A DNA stretch of 6,108 nt. Source: DASXTB01 sp036505615. Its GTDB lineage: Bacteria; Acidobacteriota; UBA6911; JACQSX01. A program made the position numbers and the translations under genes. The stretch lies in NCBI GenBank assembly GCA_036505615.1, contig DASXTB010000098.1, positions 1 to 6,108 of the forward strand, in the 5' to 3' direction. Below are positions 1 through 5,032 of this stretch, in pieces (within the stretch, counting starts at the first letter, position 1; every line of letters begins with the position of its first letter). Under the pieces are notes generated by a model that saw nothing but the letters and a program-made list of their open reading frames with translations, did no database searches and had not been told where the DNA came from.

Positions 1-689
1 CTCACTCGCTCCCCCGCTCTCTCATCCTCCCCCTCTCCCGCTCTCCCGCTCACCCGCTCTCCCGCTCCCCCGCTCCCCCGCTCCGGCATTTTCTCTCCCC
101 ACAGATACGAGGACTGCGGCGCCATTCTCGTCGGATGCAGCAGATCTCCCTCCACTCCGACATAGAACAGCTTTGGAAGTGTTCCTTTCTCAGGTTTTCG
201 CACGCTCACCTTTTGCAAGGCTGCAATGCGGCTTATCGAGCTTGAGGGGTCGTCCAGGTCGCCGGAAATAATTGCCTGTGTAGGACAGACAATTTCACAG
301 GCAGGTTTCAAACCCGATTCCACGCGGTGTGCGCAGAAATTGCATTTGGCGGCCGTATTGCTGTCCGGATCGATATAAAGGGCATCATAAGGGCAGGCCT
401 GCATGCACGACTTGCAACCGATGCAGCGGCCACTGTCGAAGTCGACAATCCCATCGGATCGCCTAAACAGCGCGGTCGTCGGGCAGATCTCAATACAAGG
501 GGCCTGGTCGCAGTGATTGCAGCGCAGCACCGCAAAGTGGCGAGAAGTATTCGGGAATTCGCCCTTCTCAATGTACTTGACCCACGTCCGGTTTACCCCG
601 ATGGGGACATTGTGCTCTGCCTTGCATGCCACGGTGCAGGCGTGGCAACCGATGCAGCGGTTTTGATCGATGGCGAAACCGAAGCGCAC
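1..689 (-). CDS. 4Fe-4S dicluster (ferredoxin-type) electron-transfer subunit, partial at its C-terminal end
   Basis: The frame is open from a GTG at 689 down to base 1 (229 codons, no stop), so the gene continues past the left edge. Four cysteine clusters are visible: C12/15/18/22 (CIGCHAC), C57/60/65/69, C89/92/95/99 (CIGCKSC, then CP), and C116/119/131/135. Four CxxC-type clusters, an R-F-G-F-A-I-D start and the motif LFYVGVEGDLLHPTR near residues 174-188 fit the NrfC/PsrB/DmsB-like iron-sulphur subunits of molybdopterin or NrfD-type complexes. These relay electrons between the catalytic subunit and a membrane quinone-binding subunit. In some relatives an NrfD domain follows in the same chain, but this cannot be seen here. 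No signal peptide is visible. An in-frame TGA lies three codons before the GTG, and no clear ribosome site is present. From about residue 202 the codons are made of an 8-bp repeat and look unlike family sequence. Family assignment is firm; the partner complex is not identified. Confidence 0.9.
   Translation of the reverse strand, partial: MRFGFAIDQNRCIGCHACTVACKAEHNVPIGVNRTWVKYIEKGEFPNTSRHFAVLRCNHCDQAPCIEICPTTALFRRSDGIVDFDSGRCIGCKSCMQACPYDALYIDPDSNTAAKCNFCAHRVESGLKPACEIVCPTQAIISGDLDDPSSSISRIAALQKVSVRKPEKGTLPKLFYVGVEGDLLHPTRMAPQSSYLWGEKMPERGSGGAGERVSGRAGEGEDERAGERV
3..82. repeat. 8-bp minisatellite, consensus CYCCCGCT
   Basis: Six consecutive 8-bp units run from 35 to 82 (CTCCCGCT, CTCCCGCT, CACCCGCT, CTCCCGCT, CCCCCGCT, CCCCCGCT). 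Earlier units are degenerate: 3-10 and 11-18 fit, while 19-34 is diverged. On the minus strand the unit reads AGCGGGRG. Because 8 and 3 share no factor, every frame reads the same eight-codon cycle, which contains no stop. The array therefore keeps the ferredoxin frame open and would encode a Gly/Arg/Glu/Ser-rich tail. A change of one unit would shift the frame of anything downstream. Confidence 0.9.
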
Positions 690-768
690 GATGCGTCATT
701 TTGAGACAAGTGTGTTGAGGAAGTCGAGACTAATTCTCCACGCACTACTGAGCCGCGCGCGGCGGCCT

Positions 769-845
769 CTTTCACCGCAGAGATCCCAGCGCGGTGAAAA
801 GCCGACCACGATCACGACCCCACAATGGCCAGGGCCACAACCAAA
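769..845 (+). repeat. Dispersed intergenic repeat, copy 1
   Basis: It begins with CTTTCACCGCAGAG (769-782), continues through a CGACCACGATCACGACC stretch, and ends with CCAGGGCCACAACCAAA (829-845). The first block is found again, exactly, in inverted orientation at 1371-1384. The last block matches the reverse complement of 1344-1360 in 15 of 17 bases and also matches 5325-5341. Recurrence of the same ordered blocks in separate intergenic places suggests a dispersed non-coding element, not chance similarity. Confidence 0.65.
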
Positions 846-911
846 ACAAAAGCCCATCACGGCTACATGAACCGGTGAACGCGCAACCAAGGATGTAAGA
901 GGCCAGCGTAA

Positions 912-953
912 AACCCGAAGGGTTTACCGAGTATAGCCGGCGGCAAAGCCCGC
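912..953 (+). repeat. Left arm of 42-bp inverted repeat
   Basis: The 42 bases match the reverse complement of 1152-1193 at 40 positions; the two differences lie near the outer end. The arm contains CCGAAGGGTTTAC, then AGTATAGCCGGCGGC, then AAAGCCCGC. Just inside it, CCGGCGGC can pair with GCCGCCGG at about 971-978, so each arm merges into a local hairpin. Confidence 0.85.
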
Positions 954-1130
954 GCTTGTTGCGGGGCGTCGCCGCCGGTTAACGTCCCCATAAACCATCC
1001 GACGCTGAAGGCGTCGCAGAGCCTCAGCGCCACAGATATCGGGGGTCGAAGAACTAAACGGGCTTGGTTTCGAATTTGCGAAAAAATTCTTAGGCCCTTT
1101 CAGGGCGGATCGTTTTGGGGGATAGCCGAC

Positions 1131-1193
1131 CGGCGGCGTCGCCCGCCTGAGGCGGGCTTTGCCGCCGGCTATACTCTGTAAACCCTTCGGATT
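1131..1193 (-). repeat. Right arm of the inverted repeat, with a local hairpin
   Basis: Bases 1152-1193 are the inverted partner of 912-953. Within the arm, CCGGCGGC (1131-1138) and GCCGCCGG (1161-1168) form an outer stem around GCCCGCC/GGCGGGC (1141-1147 and 1151-1157). This makes a long hairpin of the REP-like type. Two such units in opposite orientation about 240 bp apart resemble a BIME or a MITE-sized element, but no target-site duplication is evident. Confidence 0.75.
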
Positions 1194-1215
1194 TTGGAAG
1201 ATGTGCGGGGCCGAG

Positions 1216-1242
1216 GAAATGTGGTTAAAAAAACCACATTTC
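1216..1242. repeat. Perfect 11-bp hairpin with A-rich loop
   Basis: GAAATGTGGTT (1216-1226) is followed by AAAAA and then AACCACATTTC (1232-1242), a perfect inverted repeat with a 5-base loop. No T run follows on either strand, so it is not a typical intrinsic terminator. It sits just outside the right arm of the larger inverted repeat and is more likely part of that repeat structure. Confidence 0.7.
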
Positions 1243-1330
1243 ACGGTTCGATAACACGAAGACGCCGACGCGAACGTCAAACGTGGGCGTGGACGTGGTC
1301 GTCATCGTGGACGTGATCGCCGTCGTGGTC

Positions 1331-1384
1331 GTGCTCGGCTTTCTTTGGTTGCGGCCCTGCCACGCTAAGTCTCTGCGGTGAAAG
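1331..1384 (-). repeat. Dispersed intergenic repeat, copy 2 (inverted)
   Basis: Read on the minus strand it gives CTTTCACCGCAGAG (1384-1371), then GCAGGGCCGCAACCAAA (1360-1344), then AGAAAGCCGAGCACGACC, the same blocks as copy 1 but in opposite orientation. It is followed by a low-complexity run of GTGGWCGT-like words from about 1287 to 1335. Confidence 0.65.
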
Positions 1385-1428
1385 TTGAATAATCCCCCTA
1401 CGCACACGGCTTGCAGCCCGGCCTTATG

Positions 1429-1455
1429 TTGCAAACTTGGATCTTGTGTTATAGT
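1429..1455 (+). promoter_or_regulatory. Candidate promoter for the PP2C phosphatase gene
   Basis: A TATAGT hexamer (1450-1455; five of six to TATAAT) is preceded by TGT, giving an extended -10 (TGnTATAGT). TTGCAA at 1429-1434 could be a -35 with a 15-base spacer, slightly short. This is the best sigma-70-like site upstream of the phosphatase gene and would give a leader of about 110 bases. Confidence 0.45.
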
Positions 1456-1570
1456 GTCTTCGCATTTTTGATCGAGATTGTCGGTCGTGCTAGGATAGTT
1501 CAATCACCCTTGCTTTGGTCCCTCCACCAAGCTACCAGGCTCACGCGCCTTCCCTGATTGTCAAGGAGAA

Positions 1571-2749
1571 ATGAAGCTAATGACCATATTGTCTGACGAT
1601 ACTAAGCTGCGGCTGCTGCTTGAAATCTCATCGCAGATTAGATCGAAGGTCGAAAAGACGCTTAACCTGGATGCCACGTTGGAAATGGTATTAGAAACAG
1701 TCGGCCGAGTGGTGCCGTACGACATTGCCCGCGTTCATGTTTCTGCCAACGACCAGGGCCTGGATCGGACTCTTGTCCGCCGCGCAGCACAAGATGGCGC
1801 CCCGTCCAGTTCCGACGCCCCGGAGATTTATGACCCATCGGCTGTGTCGCAGCTGGAAGCTCCGATAACGTTTCGTGACCGGGTGATCGGTTCTCTTTCT
1901 CTGCAATTCCGCGAACCAGGCAAATACTCGGAAACGGACAGCGAAATTCTAAATTTCTTCGCCAGTGAAGTTTCATCCACTATTGAAAAGGCTCTTCTCC
2001 ATGAGCAGCTTCTTATTAAGGAGAAAATAGAAGGCGAGCTCGAATTTGCCCGCCAGGTGCAGCTGAGCCTTCTTCCCGCTCAAGTGCCGCTGGCAGAGGG
2101 CTTTGATATTGCATCCGTCAGCATGCCGGCGGAGCGCGTGGGCGGTGACTATTATGACTTCATCGAGTTTCCCCATCAAAACCTGGGTCTAGTGATCGCC
2201 GACGTAGTCGGGAAAGGAATGTCGGCGGCGTTGATCATGGCAAGTTTTCGGGCATTCTTGCGGGCACAGATACGCAATGACTACGCTATCGCGACGATAT
2301 TTCGCAAGGTGAATAATTTGCTGAAAGAGGGGCTGGAAGACAACCGTTTTGTGACGGCCGTTTACGGAGTGCTGGACGTGCCCAATCGCGTCCTTACATA
2401 CTGCAACGCGGGACATAATCCACCGGTACTGCTGCATGCCGATGGAGCCGTCGATCGGCTCACGCGCGGAGGGTTGATCATGGGTGTGTTCCGCGGAGCC
2501 GAATATAAGGAATCACGCAAGCAACTGAAGCCGGGCGATGTATTGATCCTATACACGGATGGCTTGATAGAAGCGCAAGATCAACTTGACCGGGAGTATG
2601 GCGCCGAGCGGCTGATCCAAACGGCGCAGGCAAAGCGGACAGCTTCGGCAACGGAGCTGGGTGACTGGATTCTGTCCGACGTTGCTTCTCATCGCGGCGA
2701 AACGCCTCTGCGCGACGATCTGACGCTGGTAGTGGTGAAGGCGCTCTAA
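1571..2749 (+). CDS. GAF + PP2C-type (RsbU/SpoIIE family) serine/threonine phosphatase
   Basis: The 392-residue protein has an N-terminal GAF-like sensor (about 12-140), a helical linker (about 140-160) and a SpoIIE/RsbU PP2C domain (about 160-391). PP2C landmarks are ARQVQLSLLP (160-169), the metal-binding VGGDYYDF (190-197, D193), DVVGKGMSAA (211-220, D211), NAGHNPP (279-285), LYTDG (327-331, D330) and RDDLTLVVV (381-389). All expected metal-binding aspartates are present, so it should be active. Family members dephosphorylate anti-sigma antagonists or other signalling partners in response to a ligand sensed by the GAF domain. No kinase, STAS or sigma gene lies nearby. The GGAG at 1565-1568 is 2 bases from the first ATG and 11 from a second in-frame ATG at 1580, so either could be the true start. 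The gene ends with TAA and is followed by a hairpin. Confidence 0.95.
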   Translation: MKLMTILSDDTKLRLLLEISSQIRSKVEKTLNLDATLEMVLETVGRVVPYDIARVHVSANDQGLDRTLVRRAAQDGAPSSSDAPEIYDPSAVSQLEAPITFRDRVIGSLSLQFREPGKYSETDSEILNFFASEVSSTIEKALLHEQLLIKEKIEGELEFARQVQLSLLPAQVPLAEGFDIASVSMPAERVGGDYYDFIEFPHQNLGLVIADVVGKGMSAALIMASFRAFLRAQIRNDYAIATIFRKVNNLLKEGLEDNRFVTAVYGVLDVPNRVLTYCNAGHNPPVLLHADGAVDRLTRGGLIMGVFRGAEYKESRKQLKPGDVLILYTDGLIEAQDQLDREYGAERLIQTAQAKRTASATELGDWILSDVASHRGETPLRDDLTLVVVKAL

Positions 2750-2774
2750 CCGGGCGTTCCGCGGGCATGCGGTA

Positions 2775-2797
2775 GGGGCGCACGGCCGTGTCGCCCC
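2775..2797. terminator. Hairpin just downstream of the phosphatase gene
   Basis: GGGGCG (2775-2780) pairs with CGCCCC (2792-2797) around the perfect palindrome CACGGCCGTG (2781-2790), with one bulged T. It begins 26 bases after the stop codon. It lacks a T run, so it could be a structural repeat instead of an intrinsic terminator. A related hairpin occurs inverted at 3281-3300. Confidence 0.4.
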
Positions 2798-2834
2798 CAC
2801 CAGCCCGCAAAGCGAGCGCTGAAGTTTGGACATT

Positions 2835-2911
2835 TTGGAGAGACGGCCGGTGGGCCGTCTCCCGCACAATCTTTCATCGTGCAGGAGACGCCCCACGGGG
2901 CGTCTCTCCAA
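2835..2911. repeat. Nested palindrome with two inner hairpins
   Basis: The outer arms TTGGAGAGACG (2835-2845) and CGTCTCTCCAA (2901-2911) are perfect reverse complements. Inside are hairpin 1, GAGACGGCC (2840-2848) with GGCCGTCTC (2853-2861), and hairpin 2, GAGACGCCCC (2885-2894) with GGGGCGTCTC (2897-2906). GCAC and GTGC between them can also pair. The parts can therefore fold either as one long arm or as two separate hairpins. Confidence 0.8.
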
Positions 2912-2985
2912 TAGCGCCGCTTCGCGGACAAAGCCCTGGTTTGCGGCGCAGTGCGGCGCGAGAAAATGTAGGAAAAATAAATGGA

Positions 2986-3087
2986 GAGCCCGCCTTGGCG
3001 GGCGACAGCAGAGCCAATCGCGCGCAAGATCAGATTTTGAGTAAGAGGCATTCATAGGAAAAGGCTGTCGCCCGTAGTCGCGGGCTC
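2986..3087. repeat. Inverted pair of GAGCCCGC…GGGCGACAGC units
   Basis: The left copy, 2986-3009, reads GAGCCCGCC-TT-GGCGGGCGACAGC and holds a 7-bp hairpin. The right copy, 3064-3087, is the same unit on the opposite strand with a different centre (GCCCG, 6-base loop, CGGGC). Ends and flanks agree while the loop differs, as expected for two diverged copies of a mobile palindromic repeat. Confidence 0.65.
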
Positions 3088-3153
3088 CAACTTCCCATTT
3101 TTGTATTTCTTGACCTGGGTTCTGTTTCGCTCCACCCGGGGCTACATGCTATC

Positions 3154-3277
3154 GCCCGCCTTCGGCGGGCCGGGCTAGCGCCGCTTCGCGGCGCCTAGCT
3201 CGCCTCCGGTGGGCTTAGCTGTCCCGGAGGGACAGCCTAGCTGTCCCGGAGGGACAGCCGGCCCGCCTTCGGCGGGC
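3154..3277. repeat. Array of six stem-loops at about 21-base spacing
   Basis: Six successive palindromes each have a 7- or 8-bp stem and a 3-base loop: GCCCGCC/TTC/GGCGGGC (3154-3170), GCGCCGC/TTC/GCGGCGC (3178-3194), GCTCGCC/TCC/GGTGGGC with two G-T pairs (3198-3214), GCTGTCCC/GGA/GGGACAGC (3218-3236), the same again (3240-3258), and GCCCGCC/TTC/GGCGGGC (3261-3277). Loop centres are 24, 20, 21, 22 and 20 bases apart. CTAG or TTAG lies between most units. The fourth and fifth are an exact 22-bp tandem duplication, and the first and last units are identical. The array sits downstream of both convergent genes and could terminate transcription from either side, or be a spreading palindromic repeat. 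Confidence 0.85.
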
Positions 3278-3280
3278 TTG

Positions 3281-3300
3281 GGGCGCACGGTCATGCGCCC
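3281..3300. terminator. Hairpin downstream of the glycoamylase gene
   Basis: GGGCGCA (3281-3287) pairs with TGCGCCC (3294-3300) around a 6-base loop. It starts 26 bases past the glycoamylase stop on the minus strand, mirroring the position of the 2775-2797 hairpin relative to the phosphatase gene. No T run follows it, so termination is inferred from position only. Confidence 0.4.
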
Positions 3301-3325
3301 TACGTCTGATGGGAGCGCATTTCCA

Positions 3326-4645
3326 CTATAGCCAGCCTCCTTTAAACCCCGCGCGGCGCAGGCCTCTTACCAGATAAGGACAGCGCCTCATCAGCTGCCA
3401 CAGAAATCCTGAGCGGTAATTCTCGATCATAAGAATGATCGGTCCCTGATTGATGCCGAAATGCCACGGCGACACCCATCCATGTTTTTTCCCCCGCTTT
3501 CCAGGGTAAGTGGGATTGAAAGTGGCCTTGTAACCGTAGGGATTCTTGGCTCTCAATTGAAGGTGATCGAAATATTCAAGCGCGGGCAAAACAATTTCGG
3601 GGGCAAATGGCAGCGATGCCACAACCGCCCATGGCGACAGCGTTCCGTCATCCGGACCGTAAGGCGCGCCGCGGGGGATGTAATCGTAAAAACGCCGGAC
3701 GACCCCGCGAATCCTGCGCGTTTCCGGTCCCGGCCCGTCGCTGGCGGTAATTCCCCAACAGTTCTCACCGTAACATTCAAAGTCCAGGGGATTTCGTACT
3801 GCGTACTGCTGTTGAACGTACGTGGCTCGCCGGCTGTTTTCAAAATAGTCGATCCCTTTGTCGCGCATGAATTGGTCCTGGATTCCCCGGAAGTCGACCC
3901 AGATATGCGAAAATTGGTGAATGAAGAGCGGGCCTGCGAATAGAAACTCATATCCATAAACCTTTTTCCACCGATAGGTCGACTCCCAGGCGGCGTAGCT
4001 TTCTTTAGGCAGCGGGTGAGTGGGAGAACCAAGGCCCAGCAAGTAGAGGAGCAGCGCTTCGTCGTAACCTTCCCAGCGATATTTCTGAAAGCCTCTCTCG
4101 GGTCCCCATGCCTGAGCTACCCAGGCGCCCTCGTTCATCGCCCATCTCCAGTCGGCGCGTCTGTAGAGCGCATCGCCCAGGCTGCGGATTTCACGCTCCT
4201 CCTCCGAATCTTGATCAAAGTAGGTCACTGCAGTCAGAACGCCCGCAAGTAAGAAAGCGCTATCCACGGTCGACAGTTCGCATTTCCAGACGCGCCGTCC
4301 GGTATTCATGTCGAGGAAGTGGTAGAAAAATCCGCGGTAGCCGGTGGCGTTCGGTTCCTTTCCCTGAGGGCTGTTCCAAAGGAAGCGCAGTGTCGTTAGC
4401 GTTCTCGCCACCGCGTCGGAGCGGGGGATAAATGAACGTTCAACGCCTACAACGTAGGCAGCGAGGGCAAGCCCCATGGCGGCAATGCTGGCCGGCCAGT
4501 GTTCGCTGGTCTTGTCAAGGACCAGGCCATTGCGCAAATTCACCTCATGCACGAAATAAGCGAAGGCGTCACGCTGGAGCTTGTCCAGAAATCGGTCAGT
4601 CCTGGAAGCAGTTGGTTCAAGCTCTGATTTGGCTGGGTAGCTCAT
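3326..4645 (-). CDS. Glycoamylase-domain (PF10091-type, GH144-like) glycoside hydrolase
   Basis: The 439-residue protein carries the landmarks of the bacterial glycoamylase domain, an (alpha/alpha)6 barrel: TGYRGFFYHFLDMNTGRR (101-118), ELSTVDSAFLLAG (123-135), WEGYDEALLLYLLGLGSPTH (191-210), QFSHIWVDFRGIQD (244-257), ENCWGITASDGPG (294-306), DDGTLSPWAVVASLPFAPE (332-350) and SPWHFGINQGPIILMIENYRSG (392-413). Characterised relatives are GH144 endo-beta-1,2-glucanases and the glycoamylase parts of cyclic beta-1,2-glucan synthases. The acidic residues E123, D128, D195 and E196 are candidate active-site residues; this is inferred from motif conservation. No signal peptide is seen, and upstream in-frame codons supply none, so a cytoplasmic enzyme acting on imported glucan fragments is possible. 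It begins 48 bases after the rhodanese stop in the same direction, with a weak GGAAAAG ribosome site, suggesting one operon. It ends with TAG. The exact substrate cannot be read from the sequence. Confidence 0.93.
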   Translation of the reverse strand: MSYPAKSELEPTASRTDRFLDKLQRDAFAYFVHEVNLRNGLVLDKTSEHWPASIAAMGLALAAYVVGVERSFIPRSDAVARTLTTLRFLWNSPQGKEPNATGYRGFFYHFLDMNTGRRVWKCELSTVDSAFLLAGVLTAVTYFDQDSEEEREIRSLGDALYRRADWRWAMNEGAWVAQAWGPERGFQKYRWEGYDEALLLYLLGLGSPTHPLPKESYAAWESTYRWKKVYGYEFLFAGPLFIHQFSHIWVDFRGIQDQFMRDKGIDYFENSRRATYVQQQYAVRNPLDFECYGENCWGITASDGPGPETRRIRGVVRRFYDYIPRGAPYGPDDGTLSPWAVVASLPFAPEIVLPALEYFDHLQLRAKNPYGYKATFNPTYPGKRGKKHGWVSPWHFGINQGPIILMIENYRSGFLWQLMRRCPYLVRGLRRAGFKGGWL

Positions 4646-4693
4646 GCGCTTTTCCGCGACTGATGCCCTTCCTGGCGCCAGAGTTCCAAAGGC

Positions 4694-5032
4694 TCAATGG
4701 TTGTGATCGCTGATAACCGGCAGGCCCGCGTCGATCCAGTCCTGTTTGCCTTCGGCGTAGTCACGCACATTCTTGTATCCGAGCGCCGCCAGCTCCCGGG
4801 CGGCATTTTCAGAGGCATGTCAGGTCGGGTTAGCACAGTAAACGACGATCTCGGCCCATTTGTTAGGTAAGAGACGAGGCGCCAGTTCGGCGACCTCGTC
4901 GGGAGGAAGATTTCTTGCGCCTGGCAAGTGCGCATGATTGTAAGCCGTGGGCGACAGCGTTTCAACCAGTTCAAAATCGTCGCCTCGGTCGATTTTCTCT
5001 TTCAGCTCCTGGCGCGTAATCGTACTTCCCAT
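4694..5032 (-). CDS. Single-domain rhodanese with in-frame TGA at codon 71 (candidate selenoprotein, or nonsense mutation)
   Basis: Read through one TGA (4820-4822), the frame gives a 112-residue rhodanese, the usual length for this short family. N-terminal ITRQELKEKI, HAHLPGARNLP (33-43), IVVYCANPT (62-70), then ASENAARELAALGY (73-86), YAEGKQDWIDAGLP (92-105) are family hallmarks. C66 is the expected sulphur-carrying cysteine. The TGA at residue 71 falls where relatives, as I recall, have Cys (C-x4-C in the active-site loop). The reading frame and family identity continue for 41 codons to a second TGA. If the first TGA stops translation, the product is 70 residues and lacks the C-terminal half of the domain. 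If it is read as selenocysteine, the pair C66/Sec71 would form a redox loop. The ATG has an AAGGA only 1 base upstream, an unusually short spacing. Gene family is certain; the TGA's meaning is not. Confidence 0.85.
4778..4813 (-). promoter_or_regulatory. Candidate bSECIS stem-loop after the rhodanese TGA
   Basis: On the minus strand, starting 6 bases after the TGA, UCUGA (4813-4809) can pair with UCGGA (4782-4778). After an internal loop, GCCGCC (4804-4799) pairs with GGCGGC (4790-4785) around an 8-base loop CGGGAGCU. The second loop base is G, 22 bases past the TGA. Bacterial selenocysteine elements are loosely defined as a stem-loop with a G among the first loop bases at about this distance. 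GC-rich coding DNA forms such hairpins by chance, so this is only supportive. Confidence 0.35.

Larger units (their letters stand above)
690..1570. other. 880-bp region without a credible gene, built of inverted and dispersed repeats
   Basis: Open frames here are short, use unlikely residue mixtures (for example a Thr-rich run read from the GTGGTCGT-like stretch at about 1287-1335) and resemble no family I know. The region holds a 42-bp inverted repeat pair (912-953 and 1152-1193), an outer related pair (769-845 and 1344-1384), a perfect 11-bp hairpin (1216-1242), and a hairpin GACGC/GCGTC at 1001-1015. It separates the ferredoxin gene from the divergently oriented phosphatase gene, so both promoters should lie within it; only the phosphatase side shows a convincing one. 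Confidence 0.75.
2750..3325. other. Hairpin-rich island between convergent genes
   Basis: This 576-bp gap separates the 3' ends of the phosphatase and glycoamylase genes. It has no credible coding frame: the open frames are GC-rich readings of palindromes. Its two ends carry related hairpins in opposite orientation (2775-2797 and 3281-3300, both built on TAGG-GGCGCA…). Between these lie a nested palindrome (2835-2911), two inverted copies of a GAGCCCGC…GGGCGACAGC unit (2986-3009 and 3064-3087) and an array of six stem-loops (3154-3277). A transcription-stopping role for both flanking genes is a reasonable inference from position. Confidence 0.75.

Noticed and set aside
35..82. CRISPR array
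   Set aside because: The 8-bp units are directly adjacent with no spacers, so this is a minisatellite.
327..704. 125-codon plus-strand open frame over the ferredoxin gene
   Set aside because: It is the antisense shadow of the minus-strand 4Fe-4S frame, whose four cysteine clusters are unmistakable; the shadow matches no family.
924..1503. Two overlapping minus-strand open frames (118 and 92 codons)
   Set aside because: They are readings of the inverted repeats and of the GTGGTCGT-like low-complexity run, giving Thr-rich and Arg-rich strings without domain character or ribosome sites.
2549..3055. 168-codon minus-strand open frame across the phosphatase end and the hairpin island
   Set aside because: It overlaps the solid phosphatase gene in antisense and then reads palindromes (RRPVGRL…RRPTGRL). 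The same motif appears on the opposite strand, as expected for translated palindromes.
3216..3259. Short CRISPR-like repeat (two identical 22-bp units)
   Set aside because: The two copies are immediately adjacent with no spacer; they are a tandem duplication of one hairpin in a longer stem-loop array.
3461..4713. Plus-strand open frames of 78-160 codons over the glycoamylase gene
   Set aside because: They are antisense shadows of a complete, well-conserved enzyme gene.
4694..4822. Genome-wide use of TGA as tryptophan
   Set aside because: Tryptophan is written TGG throughout the neighbouring genes, the rhodanese itself ends on TGA, and the expected residue at this position is cysteine, not tryptophan.
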